DNA of 32,155 bases from Ruegeria sp. HKCCD8929 (GTDB lineage: Bacteria > Pseudomonadota > Alphaproteobacteria > Rhodobacterales > Rhodobacteraceae): positions 1-32,155 of the forward strand of contig NZ_WPZY01000035.1 in the NCBI RefSeq assembly GCF_013031405.1, read 5' to 3'. This document shows, in pieces, positions 16,015 through 24,620 of this stretch (positions are counted from its first letter, which is position 1; each line of letters starts with the position of its first letter). The notes beneath the pieces were generated by a model. The model ran no database searches and was not told where the DNA came from. It was given only the letters and a program-made list of their open reading frames with translations. The position numbers and the translations under genes were made by a program.

Positions 16015-16905
16015 TAGGGATGGGACAACCATCTCGGTCAGCAATCCAGCCTACGGTGAAGTAATTGCAAAGGTCGCCAATTGTTCGGTTGCAGATGTCG
16101 AACGCGCCGTGGTCGTCGCAGATGCGGCATGGGACGGCTGGAAGACCCATTCTGCGAAGGGAACGGTCAACAATCCTTCGCCGCTGGTTCGAGCTCATCA
16201 TCGAAAACACGGAAACTCTGGCGGCAATTATGCCGCTGGAGTAAGGCAAGCCCCTTAAAGAAGCGGCAGGCGATGTGGCATATGGCGCTGCATTCATCGA
16301 ACGGTTTGCGGAGGAAGCCAAGCGCATTGATGGGACAATCATTCCCGGCCAACAGCGCGACAAGCGCATTTCGGTGCTGCGCCAACCAGTGGGCGTCGTG
16401 GTCGCGATCACGCCCTGGAACTTCCCAATTGTGATGGGCACCCGAACATGCTGCCCGGCGCTGGCGACGGGCTGCCCGGTTATAGTGAAGCCAGCTTCCG
16501 CAGCACCGCTTTGCGCTTTTGCTCTTGCTAAACTCGCCGAAGAGGCAGGTGTGCCTCCTGGCGTTCTCTCGGTTGTGCCATCCAATGATTTCTCACGGCG
16601 TGGGAGAAATCCTGACCAAGTCCCCATTAGTGTGCAAAGTCAGTTTTACAGGCTCCACAGAAGTGGGCCGCATTCTGTTGGAGCAATCCGCCAGCACGAT
16701 CAAAAAGGTCTCGATGGAACTGGGCTGGAACGCCCCGGTCGTCGTGTTTGATGACGCGGGTATCGATCAGGCAGTTGCAGGCACAATCGCTGCGAAGTAC
16801 CGCAATACCGGCCAGACCTGTGTCTAAGCAAACCGGATTTTGGTGCAGTCCAGTGTCTATGATGAATTTGTTGAGAAACTGGCGATGTTGGTTGTGCCGG
16901 ACCGT
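16015..16905 (+). pseudogene. Decayed succinate-semialdehyde dehydrogenase (GabD-like)
   Basis: Three frames must be joined to follow the homology. TTISVSNPAYGEVIAKVANC to THSAKG is in the first frame. An extra G in the GGG run at 16159-16161 shifts to RSTILRRWFELIIENTETLA; TAA at 16242-16244 interrupts before GKPLKEA. The second frame continues through PWNFPIV and ends near VVPSND. A further shift near 16590 gives GEILTKS and SFTGSTEVGRILL, up to YRNTGQTCV, then TAA at 16825-16827 and ANRILVQSSVYDEFVEKL. The active-site cysteine (GQTCV) survives, but ELGGNAP has become ELGWNAP. The C-terminal third is missing where an IS630-type relic begins. The gene cannot make an enzyme; intact relatives oxidise succinate semialdehyde with NAD(P)+. 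Confidence 0.85.
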
Positions 16906-16924
16906 TCGCGCTTGATGCAGTCTG

Positions 16925-17002
16925 CAGAATGGCGACCAAACCGGTTATACGCCAGACGAATGCTGGAGCTATTTCAAAGCTGCCGGGTATGCCTCCGGTT
17001 AA
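16925..17002 (+). pseudogene. C-terminal relic of an IS630-family transposase
   Basis: The frame from CAG 16925 to TAA 17000-17002 reads QNGDQTGYTPDECWSYFKAA, then GYASG. It matches the conserved C-terminal end (TPEECxNYFKAAGY) of IS630-type transposases. Nothing upstream of it belongs to that protein; the joint with the decayed dehydrogenase lies between about 16905 and 16925. It is in the same orientation as the N-terminal IS630 relic at 4670-4849. Confidence 0.55.
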
Positions 17003-17127
17003 AAGTCGTATGCTCTAAGTGTCTGTTTCACTTATTCTACTCATAACCTGGCGTTGTGAGGAATACCGTTCGCTCTGAGGGGAAAGGTTTTCATTTGCCA
17101 CGCTCGGAAAGGAAGGATTTCGGGGCA

Positions 17128-17141
17128 TTGATCTAAATTAA
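17128..17141 (+). promoter_or_regulatory. FNR-like box upstream of the phasin pseudogene and uspA
   Basis: TTGATCTAAATTAA has a perfect left half-site and one mismatch in the right half of TTGAT-N4-ATCAA. Its centre lies 62 bases before ATG 17197, similar to the other boxes in the window. No strong -10 element is visible at the class II position (AAAACT), so the promoter may be weak or decayed. Confidence 0.45.
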
Positions 17142-17196
17142 GGCAGGTTTCGCGGTATCGTGGAAAACTGGTCAATCAGGGAATGGGGGATGCTCG

Positions 17197-17599
17197 ATGC
17201 CAAAAGAGACACCGAAATCAGATTACCTCACTTCCCTTGTCTGCGTTTTCAAGCAGATGCTGGCTCCGGTTTCGGTGGGTCCCGTCCTGGGCGCCCAGAT
17301 TGAACAGTTCTCGGATGCGCTGGGGAAAATGCCGGAACAAGCAGAGTTTTCGCTCTGCATTGGTTCCAACGGCGTCATGAGGCTGTCCGCTTCGCACTCA
17401 AGGCAGCGCGCTCCGCGTTTTCTGCAACCCCAGCCGATCCATCGAAAGCCGAGCAGACCGTGACAGAGGGGCAGCGCCGCTCAGCAGAACGCATGATCGC
17501 AGACGCGCAGGAGTGCATCGAAACTGGAGCCCTAGACGCAGGTACACCGCCGAGAAACCGATGGATGACGTTGCAAGTGCCGCAAAGAAAGGGGGAGAT
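17197..17599 (+). pseudogene. Frameshifted phasin
   Basis: From ATG 17197 (GGGGA upstream) the frame follows the N terminus of the intact phasin at 28411-28848: MPKETPKSDYLTSLV here, with a shared motif ending in EQAEF. A one-base deletion near 17358 shifts the frame. Reading on in the correct frame gives WFQRRHEAVRFALKAARSAF and GQRRSAERMIADAQECIE, which match the WFERRHEATRTALVAARK and WQRQSMERMVEDAREWLD segments of the intact copy. A second shift near 17520 precedes a lysine-rich AAKKGG end. In its own frame the protein stops at 17463, after 88 residues. Phasins coat polyhydroxyalkanoate granules. It lies in the 5' part of the uspA transcription unit. Confidence 0.75.
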
Positions 17600-17681
17600 C
17601 TTCGGAGTCTGATTCAGCCTAGAGTCCCTGCTGCTGCGAATGTCAGTCAGAAATCATCGGGCGCATTAGAAAGGAGTTCAC

Positions 17682-18089
17682 ATGTACAAGAAGATCCTGG
17701 TCCCTGTGGCACTGGATGGTGATCACAATACTCAGGCGTCCTTTGAGGCCGCGCGTTTGTTGGCTGACGCTGATGCCAGTTTTACCGTGCTTCACGTGCA
17801 GGAACCGATCCCCGCATATGTAGCGTCACAGATTCCCGAAGACGTCTTTGCGAGAACGCGTCACGAGATTCAGGAGAATCTGCATCAAAGTGCATCGGTA
17901 TTTCCGGGCGCAACGGCGCGGCTCATATCGGGTCATCCGGGTAGGGCGATTGTCGACTTCGCAGATGAGAACGATATCGACTGCATCGTTATAGCCTCGC
18001 ACAAACCCGGCTTCGAGAACATCTTTCTGGGGTCAACTGCCAACAGAGTTGTTCACCACGCAAAGTGCTCGGTTCATGTGATCCGTTGA
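17682..18089 (+). CDS. Universal stress protein UspA family
   Basis: The 135-residue cytosolic protein is a single Usp domain. It opens MYKKILVPVALDGD (first beta strand with the nucleotide-contacting aspartate) and ends with the ATP-binding pattern G-x2-G (GHPGRAI) plus IVIASHKPGFENIFLGSTANRVVHHAKCSVHVIR, including the GST phosphate-binding residues. It is therefore probably of the ATP-binding type. AGGAG lies seven bases before the ATG. It follows the broken phasin and the FNR-like box at 17128, and Usp genes are common members of low-oxygen regulons. The role is likely in survival of energy limitation; the exact partner is unknown. Confidence 0.93.
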   Translation: MYKKILVPVALDGDHNTQASFEAARLLADADASFTVLHVQEPIPAYVASQIPEDVFARTRHEIQENLHQSASVFPGATARLISGHPGRAIVDFADENDIDCIVIASHKPGFENIFLGSTANRVVHHAKCSVHVIR

Positions 18090-18243
18090 ACCAGATCATC
18101 CTTGGAGACGTTCCAAATGCCGGAAGGATGGGTTTGCCAGCACGACCGGTCTCGAGACTTATCGGCCAATAGAACATCAAGCGTCCAGGTGGGCCACTAT
18201 GCTGTGGCTACAGGAGGTCCAACGCACCGAAAGGAAATGTTGT

Positions 18244-19254
18244 TTGCGAGCAATGGTATTCGACGGAAAAAGCTCCGAGTTGCAACTCAGCGTGCTGCCT
18301 ATCCCCGCGCCGGGCGCGGGTCAAGTGCAGGTGCGCGTTGAGGCCTGCGGCGTTTGTCGAACGGATCTGCATATCGTGGATCAGGACCTGAAAGATCCTG
18401 TTCTTCCCCTGATCCCGGGACATGAAATCGTCGGTCGCGTCAGTGAATTGGGTGTTGGTGTCGACGTGTACCAGATTGGCCAGCGGGTAGGTATCCCGTG
18501 GCTGGGGCACACATGTGGTACTTGTGACTATTGTCGATCTCAGCGCGAAAACCTGTGTGATGCACCGGGGTTTACCGGCTACACAATTAACGGTGGATAT
18601 GCAGAGTATTGCGTCGCCGACTCCGGTTTTGTTTTCCCACTCCCAGAGGACAAAAGAGCTGAAGAACTGGCACCTCTGCTATGTGCTGGTCTGATCGGCT
18701 ACCGCAGCTTTAAGATGGCTGGTAATCCCAAGAGCTTAGGCATCTATGGATTTGGCGCCGCCGCGCACATCCTATGTCAGGTTGCCAAGTCCCTCGGCAT
18801 CGATGTGTATGCGTTCACAAGGGATAACGACTGCGGAGCACAGCAGTTTGCTTTGGAACTGGGAGCGAAATGGGCGGGAGGCGCTTCTCAAAACGCTCCG
18901 GTCAATTTGGATGCGTCTATTATCTTCGCCCCCGTCGGCGCTTTGGTTCCCACAGCCCTCAAGACAACCCGCAAAGGCGGGCGCGTTGTCTGCGGCGGCA
19001 TTCACATGAGTGACATACCAAGCTTTCCCTATGCGGATCTTTGGGAGGAACGTTCAATACGCTCGGTTGCAAACCTCACCAGAGAAGATGGTGAAGAGTT
19101 CTTTGAGTTGGTTTCGCGGGCTTTGATAGAGATTAGGGTAGTAACGTATCCGATCGAACGAGCGAACGATGCGCTGGACGATCTGCGAAACGGGCGTCTG
19201 CAGGGCGCGGCGGTCCTTACCGCTTCAACGACCGAAACATCTGTCGCTTCGTGA
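18244..19254 (+). CDS. Zinc-dependent alcohol dehydrogenase (MDR family)
   Basis: The 336-residue NAD(P)-dependent dehydrogenase has the catalytic zinc ligands in CGVCRTDLH (Cys38) and GHE (His60). A four-cysteine structural zinc site follows, CGTCDYC with RSQRENLC. The nucleotide-binding motif GIYGFGAAAHI is near residues 165-175, within the Rossmann fold. I chose TTG 18244 (MRAMVFDG, the usual family N terminus), which lies about nine bases after AAGGA. ATG 18253 is an alternative, and the upstream in-frame ATGs add an uncharacteristic tail. It may reduce aldehydes at low oxygen, given its place downstream of uspA, or act on other small alcohols. A T-rich hairpin ends the unit at 19373. Confidence 0.9.
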   Translation: MRAMVFDGKSSELQLSVLPIPAPGAGQVQVRVEACGVCRTDLHIVDQDLKDPVLPLIPGHEIVGRVSELGVGVDVYQIGQRVGIPWLGHTCGTCDYCRSQRENLCDAPGFTGYTINGGYAEYCVADSGFVFPLPEDKRAEELAPLLCAGLIGYRSFKMAGNPKSLGIYGFGAAAHILCQVAKSLGIDVYAFTRDNDCGAQQFALELGAKWAGGASQNAPVNLDASIIFAPVGALVPTALKTTRKGGRVVCGGIHMSDIPSFPYADLWEERSIRSVANLTREDGEEFFELVSRALIEIRVVTYPIERANDALDDLRNGRLQGAAVLTASTTETSVAS

Positions 19255-19342
19255 CGTTTAACGTGCTCGCGCCGCTCTTGGAATGCCCCCATCGGGTGGT
19301 CCGGATTGATTGTTAGTGCATCGTGGGTCTGGACTTGCCCCC

Positions 19343-19373
19343 AACGCTGGACCAAAGGCCTGAGCGTTTTTTT
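19343..19373 (+). terminator. Rho-independent terminator after the alcohol dehydrogenase
   Basis: AACGCT-GG and CC-TG-AGCGTT form a stem around ACCAAAGG, followed directly by seven or more T (the last two T of the stem run into TTTTT). It lies about 90 bases after the stop codon. It faces the converging ABC-transporter operon, whose last gene ends at 19598. The rest of 19255-19597 shows no gene. Confidence 0.6.
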
Positions 19374-19597
19374 GTTTCTAAGCCATTGGGTGGCAGGTGG
19401 CCCCAATGGATTTCATGAACTTCAGTCTTACTTTGTGAGCTTCAATTCAATCGATCCAAAGGTTGGGCCTGCACGGGACAGGACTGAGATCCCCATGGGT
19501 AATTTATACGGATGCAATCGGAAGAAAACCGGACGGGCTTGCCCAGTAACTTTGCGAACGACCGACAGCCTATCGAACCGGCATTGGCTGAGCGACA

Positions 19598-20722
19598 CTA
19601 GCTCTCGTGCACAACCGATTTCCTGAAGCGCAGAAGACTTGTCGTCAAAAGTGTGGCTCCCAGCAGAGCCATCCATAGGAATTCCGGCCAGACCGTCTCG
19701 ATCCCGGCCCCCTTGAAAACAATCGCCTGGCTGGCCGACATGTAGTGGCGCGAGGGCAGGATCAATGTGCCGACCTGCAGCCATTCGGGCTGACCCTCAA
19801 TCGGGGTTTCTCCACCCGACAACATCAACATCGGCAAGATGATCAACATCACAAGAAGCGCGAATTGCGCCATGGAGCGCGCGATCGTCGCCAGAAAGAC
19901 CCCGAGCGCTGTCGCGGTGAAGAGGAAGAGCGCCGTGCCCAGGAGAAAGAGCGTCTTGGACCCCGAGATGGTAATCCCCAACGCGCCCTGCATAACGAAT
20001 GTCAATGAAAGCCCCGCCGCGATCAAAACCACCGCTGCGTTGGCCCATATCTTGGCCACGGCGATGTCGAACGGGTCAAGTGGCATCGCCAGCAGATGTT
20101 CGATTGTGCCGTGCTCCCGCTCGCGGATCATGGCCGCACCGGTGAGGATCGTGGTCAGCCACATAATCTGACCAATCAGCGCGACGATGCCGGCAAAGCG
20201 CACCGTGTCACGATTTGGATTGAAGGCGCTGCGCAGGATGATCTCGACCGGCGGTGGTGCCAGAACATCAGCGCCGATTGCAAAACGGTTGATCTCGGCA
20301 CTCAGGATATTCGTGATATAGTTCGCGCCAATCCCGGCCTGTTCCATCGCTGTCGCATCGATCAGCACCTGGATCTCGGGGATACGACCGGCTCGCACGT
20401 CTTTCTCGAAGCCCGGCGGAACGGCGACGACAAAAATGAACCGCCCCGCATCCATATGGGCCGCGCCGGAGCCCGGCTCGATCTGGACAACAGGCTGGAA
20501 TTCCGGGGCAAAGAACTCGGCGGCCAGCGCCCGCGAAAGCGGTGAGTTGTCCTCGTCCGCAAATGCAATCGACGCGTTGTTAACCGAGCTCGCCACCCCG
20601 GTTGCCTCCATGAGCGGCGACAGCGTGAAGGACCAGACGAGCAACGCCATCATCACCCAGTCTCGACGCAAACTCATCATCTCTTTCAGGCCGAGCCAGA
20701 ATATGCAGGACACACGTCGCAT
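19598..20722 (-). CDS. yhhJ: ABC-2 type permease, YhhJ-like
   Basis: The 374-residue membrane protein has the ABC-2 exporter permease plan. One N-terminal helix (about 24-42) is followed by a large periplasmic loop (45-175), then five helices, with the conserved IREREHGTIEHLLAMPLDPFD coupling helix at about 200-220. The C-terminal LPMLMLSGGETPIEG segment is typical of YhhJ/YbhR-type proteins. Its ATG follows the TGA of the RbbA-like gene directly (TGAATG), so translation is probably coupled. With the adaptor and ATPase it should form a tripartite efflux pump across the envelope. The substrate is unknown. It is the last gene of the operon. Confidence 0.9.
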   Translation of the reverse strand: MRRVSCIFWLGLKEMMSLRRDWVMMALLVWSFTLSPLMEATGVASSVNNASIAFADEDNSPLSRALAAEFFAPEFQPVVQIEPGSGAAHMDAGRFIFVVAVPPGFEKDVRAGRIPEIQVLIDATAMEQAGIGANYITNILSAEINRFAIGADVLAPPPVEIILRSAFNPNRDTVRFAGIVALIGQIMWLTTILTGAAMIREREHGTIEHLLAMPLDPFDIAVAKIWANAAVVLIAAGLSLTFVMQGALGITISGSKTLFLLGTALFLFTATALGVFLATIARSMAQFALLVMLIILPMLMLSGGETPIEGQPEWLQVGTLILPSRHYMSASQAIVFKGAGIETVWPEFLWMALLGATLLTTSLLRFRKSVVHES

Positions 20723-23419
20723 TCACTTCTCCTGCGCGCGCAGCGAAAGCGCCGCGACGAGGGTGAAGGCTGGCCCAAAGCAGGCCAGTGCCAGAATGTC
20801 AGACGCAAGTGCCTCCCATCCCAGGCCTTTGGTAAACGCACCGACATTCAGATGCAGAAAATAGGAGGACGGCCAGAGCGAGCCGATTATCTGCGCTCCG
20901 CCCTCAAGCGTCGACACAGGCTGCAGAAGGCCAGAGAACTGGATCGTCGGGACAACAGAAGCAATTGCCGTGGCAAAAGTGGCCGCCACCTGGCTGGATG
21001 TCATCGTCGCAATGAGCAGCCCGTAGGACGTGGTCGCCCAGACATAAAGAAATGCACCAACCGCGAGCGGCACGGGATCGCCCTTGAGTGGCACGCCGAA
21101 AAGAAAGATCGTCATACCCGCGAGAAGCAGAAAATTGACGTAGGCGATGGCAATATAGGGGAGCTGCTTGCCAATCAGAAATTCAAACCGTGTCGTCGGC
21201 GTCACGTAGAAATTGGTGACCGAGCCGAGCTCCCGTTCCCGGGCGACGCTGACCGCCATGAGAACCGCAGGCAACATGATCAGAAGGATTGCGGGCATGG
21301 CGGGCGCCATCGCGGCGATGCTCTCAAAGCTTTGGTTGTAGCGAAAGCGGGGCTCGATCCGGGCGATCTCGGTCGGTTTGGCGCCGCTGTCCTGTGCAAG
21401 CATGCCCAGAAACGTCTGATGCAGCCCCGCCACGTACCCTTCGACTGTCTCTCCCTTGAATGGGATCGCACCATCCACGGTCGCCAGCACTTCGGTCGGC
21501 TCGCCCGCGCGCAGCTTGCGCCCGAAATCGGGCGGTAGCTCGACGACGAGCGAGACATCTCCCGCTTTCAAGCGGGCGCGGCCTTCTTCGGCGCTTTCCA
21601 ATGGCGGCGTCGGTTCGAAGTACCGTGATCCGGCGATCTCGGAAATGTAGGCGCGGCTTTCAGGGCCTTGCGAAAGGTCGAGTACCGCGAAACTGAGTTC
21701 ATCGATGTTCAGCGTGATCCCAAAGCAAAAAACCAGCATCAGAATTGCCGATCCGAGGAAAGCAAAGGCCAGCCGTACCCCGTCGCGCATTACCTCGACG
21801 GTCTCACGCCGCGCATAGGCGAGTGTACGACTGAGGCTGCCCCAGGATCCGGTCTTCGGGCCGTCTATTGTGACGTCGGGCGCCGCAACCTGCGTCGGCG
21901 GCTCTGCGGCTTCCAATATGGATATGAACGCGCCTTCCAGGCTGTCGGCCTGATCGGCGGCAATCAACTCCTCGGGTGTCCCCTCGGCGAGAACCCGGCC
22001 CGCATGCATGAAGGACACCCGGTCGCAACGTTCCGCTTCTCCCATGAAATGGGTCGAGACGAAAATCGTCACACCCTCCTTGCGCGATAACTCCAGAAGA
22101 AGGGCCCAGAACGCATCGCGAGCCTCTGGATCCACGCCTGACGTCGGTTCATCGAGGATCAGAACCCTCGGACGGTGGATGACCGCTACAGCCAGGGACA
22201 GACGCTGCTTGATGCCCAGAGGAAGGTTGGCCGCCAGCGTGTCCATGTGTGTGCTCAGGCCAAAGCGGTCCGCTAACTCGTCGATCCGAAGCTCCTGATC
22301 CGCTATTGCAAAAATGCGGGCGTGCAGCCTCAGATTCTGGTAAACGGTCAACTCGCCGTAAAGCGAGAACGCCTGGCTCATATATCCGATCTCGCGGCGC
22401 ATCTCGCGACTATGTGCATCGACTGGCCGGCCAAAGAGGGATGCCTCTCCCGCGCTTGCGGGCAGCAGGCCGGTTAGCATTTTCATGGTCGTCGACTTGC
22501 CACATCCGTTGGAACCGAGGAAACCGAAAATCTCACCACGTTTGATCTCGAAATCCACGTGATCGACGGCGGTGAAATCTCCGAAGCGTCGTGTCAGCCC
22601 CCGCGCAGTGATAACCGGGCTTGCGTCGATCTCTACCATGGGGGCCTGATCAGGCGCGCCCTGCGGTTCCCCACGCGCCTGCAGCCGCCGATAAGCCGCT
22701 TCGAGGTCTTTCGCCTGACCTCTCAGATCCTCCGGCTTTCCCTGAAAGAGCGCGCGACCGGCATCCATCGCAATAATCCAGTCGAAACTCTGAGCCTCTT
22801 CCATGTAGGCTGTCGAAACCAGAACCGACAGTTCCGGGTTTTCCAAGCGGATCGCTTCGATCAGAGCCCAGAATTGGCGGCGCGACAAGGGATCGACCCC
22901 GGTCGTGGGTTCGTCCAGAACCAGAAGCTTCGGATCATGGATCAGCGCGCAGCACAGGCCGAGTTTCTGCTTCATGCCGCCGGACAGTTTGCCCATCAGA
23001 CGATCTTCGAATGGCGCTAGCCCCGTTGCTGATAATAGCGCTGCAATCCGGGTGTCGCGCTCTGCCTCGCCCTGCCCAAAGAGGCGCGAGAAAAACTCGA
23101 GGTTCTCTCGCACCGACAGCTCCGCGTACAGGTTTCGGCCCAACCCCTGGGGCATGAAGGCGATCGCCGGGCAAATACGTCGCCGATGTCTGGTATCCTC
23201 GATCGGTCCGTCGAGGACTGTGATCGTTCCTGTTTGCAGCTTCTTGGCTCCGGTGATCAGACCCAAAAGCGTCGACTTGCCGACCCCATCCGGCCCGATG
23301 AACCCGACGAGCTTACCCGCGGGCAAATCCAACGACAGTGCATCGAGCGCAACGTGCTTGCGATAGCGGTGCGTCACGCGATTGATGCGGAACGAGGATG
23401 GATTTGCCCGCGCGTTCAT
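20723..23419 (-). CDS. rbbA: Fused ABC ATPase-ATPase-permease, RbbA-like
   Basis: The 898-residue protein has two ATP-binding cassettes joined to an ABC-2 membrane domain, the layout of RbbA/YhiH. The first cassette has Walker A GPDGVGKST (42-50), signature LSGGMKQK and Walker B LLVLDEPTTGVDP. The second has GSNGCGKST (about 303) and VLILDEPTSGVDP, but its signature reads LPLGIKQR instead of LSGGQ, so the two ATP sites are probably unequal. The membrane part spans about 540-895, with VARERELGSVTNFYVTPTTR as coupling helix. E. coli RbbA has been described as ribosome-associated, but the operon context (adaptor, permease) suggests an exporter. It overlaps the adaptor gene by four bases (ATGA). 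Confidence 0.93.
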   Translation of the reverse strand: MNARANPSSFRINRVTHRYRKHVALDALSLDLPAGKLVGFIGPDGVGKSTLLGLITGAKKLQTGTITVLDGPIEDTRHRRRICPAIAFMPQGLGRNLYAELSVRENLEFFSRLFGQGEAERDTRIAALLSATGLAPFEDRLMGKLSGGMKQKLGLCCALIHDPKLLVLDEPTTGVDPLSRRQFWALIEAIRLENPELSVLVSTAYMEEAQSFDWIIAMDAGRALFQGKPEDLRGQAKDLEAAYRRLQARGEPQGAPDQAPMVEIDASPVITARGLTRRFGDFTAVDHVDFEIKRGEIFGFLGSNGCGKSTTMKMLTGLLPASAGEASLFGRPVDAHSREMRREIGYMSQAFSLYGELTVYQNLRLHARIFAIADQELRIDELADRFGLSTHMDTLAANLPLGIKQRLSLAVAVIHRPRVLILDEPTSGVDPEARDAFWALLLELSRKEGVTIFVSTHFMGEAERCDRVSFMHAGRVLAEGTPEELIAADQADSLEGAFISILEAAEPPTQVAAPDVTIDGPKTGSWGSLSRTLAYARRETVEVMRDGVRLAFAFLGSAILMLVFCFGITLNIDELSFAVLDLSQGPESRAYISEIAGSRYFEPTPPLESAEEGRARLKAGDVSLVVELPPDFGRKLRAGEPTEVLATVDGAIPFKGETVEGYVAGLHQTFLGMLAQDSGAKPTEIARIEPRFRYNQSFESIAAMAPAMPAILLIMLPAVLMAVSVARERELGSVTNFYVTPTTRFEFLIGKQLPYIAIAYVNFLLLAGMTIFLFGVPLKGDPVPLAVGAFLYVWATTSYGLLIATMTSSQVAATFATAIASVVPTIQFSGLLQPVSTLEGGAQIIGSLWPSSYFLHLNVGAFTKGLGWEALASDILALACFGPAFTLVAALSLRAQEK

Positions 23420-24411
23420 TCGAACAATTCAGGTGGAATACGCCGCTCAAGCGCCTCCGGCCAGGCGCTTTCCCGGTTCAGGCGGATCACGGCGACACCG
23501 CGCAAGCCGGTTTTCACGTGCTCTATCCGACCTTGGATCAACTCCTCAGGGATGCGGACGCGCACTCGAAAGACCAACTGTTCACGCTCGTCGATTGTTT
23601 CGACCTGTTTCGGAGTGAACTGGGCTTCCGGAGAGACAAAGGTCACGCTTGCGGGAATTGCGTAATCCGGCAGCGCGTCGAGCACGATGCGCGCGTCCGC
23701 TCCGATGGGCAACAACCCCGCCTCACGCGCCGGAAGGAACACCTCCATATAGACGTTTTCAAGGCTGAGAAGCGTGAGAATTGGGCCGCCGGTCGCGACG
23801 ACCTCACCGGGCTCTGCCAGTCGATAGAGCACGCGCCCGGGCACCGGCGCTGAGAGAGCGCTATCCTCGATCTGCGCTGCGATCCGTCGGGTTTCCGCTT
23901 CGGCTGCCGCGATCCGGGCATCTGCGGTTGCAACCCGCGCCTTCGCCGCGCCCAGAACCGCTTCGGCGACTTCGTGCGTGGTTTCACGTTCCTCAAAGGT
24001 GGTTTCGGAGATGTTGTTTCCGGCCAACAAAACCGTTGCGCGATCTAGCTCTTGCGCCGCGCGGCGCCCTTCACTCTCCCGCTGGACAACCACTGCCTCG
24101 GCCTCTGCCTTCGTCTGGCGCGCCAAGGCGACTTCGGCCTCTGCGCGATCCAACGCGGCCGCCAATTCATCCGTATCCATTTCAACGAGAATGTCGCCTG
24201 CCGATACCAAGCTGCCTTCGGAAACCATGACCGTTGCGACGCGACCGGCGATGGTAGGTGCGATTTCGATCTGTTCCGCCTCGATCCGGCCATTCCCCTG
24301 AACAAAGCCCGATGGTAAACCTTCACCGTTCTCCCCGACGAACACATAAACAACTGCGCCCGCAAGCAGCAGCGCAATCGCAGCAAGAGCTGACACTGTC
24401 ATTTTGTTCAT
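23416..24411 (-). CDS. yhiI: HlyD-type membrane fusion protein, YhiI-like
   Basis: The 331-residue periplasmic adaptor has an N-terminal membrane anchor (about residues 5-25), then the first lipoyl half (GRIEAEQIEIAPTIAGRV), a long alanine- and glutamate-rich coiled coil (about 75-175), and the second lipoyl half (SALSAPVPGRVLYRLAEPGE). A beta-barrel domain ends near residue 310. I chose ATG 24411, with GAGGCG upstream, because the 19 residues added by the more distal start at 24468 look unlike a signal or anchor. It is first in the operon, overlapping the RbbA-like gene by four bases, and should link the ABC pump to an outer-membrane channel that is not encoded here. Confidence 0.9.
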   Translation of the reverse strand: MNKMTVSALAAIALLLAGAVVYVFVGENGEGLPSGFVQGNGRIEAEQIEIAPTIAGRVATVMVSEGSLVSAGDILVEMDTDELAAALDRAEAEVALARQTKAEAEAVVVQRESEGRRAAQELDRATVLLAGNNISETTFEERETTHEVAEAVLGAAKARVATADARIAAAEAETRRIAAQIEDSALSAPVPGRVLYRLAEPGEVVATGGPILTLLSLENVYMEVFLPAREAGLLPIGADARIVLDALPDYAIPASVTFVSPEAQFTPKQVETIDEREQLVFRVRVRIPEELIQGRIEHVKTGLRGVAVIRLNRESAWPEALERRIPPELFE

Positions 24412-24567
24412 GATGCGGCGCCTCGCAAATGACGACAGATAAGAATTTAGCTCGGACCTTGGTCGCACGCCTTGCGTTGAATCAAAGAGATGGGGATCGT
24501 CAAGTGGTTCTGAAGGTGTAGACGCCCCCGCTGGCCTCGCGGTGCCATTGTGGGTTTGCTAACAATC

Positions 24568-24585
24568 GACCGTGTTGCACGGATC
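24568..24585 (+). repeat. Left terminal inverted repeat of the IS5-type element
   Basis: An 18-base arm, GACCGTGTTGCACGGATC. It matches the right arm at 16 of 18 positions and lies about 35 bases beyond the transposase stop codon. Confidence 0.6.
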
Positions 24586-24620
24586 AATAGTGAGGCGAAT
24601 TTGCCCCATACTCCATCGTT

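Noticed and set aside
24475..24515. TTGAATCAA and GGATCGTCAA near the YhiI-like start as FNR-type sites
   Set aside because: Neither has the four-base spacer between correct half-sites; each is only half a box.
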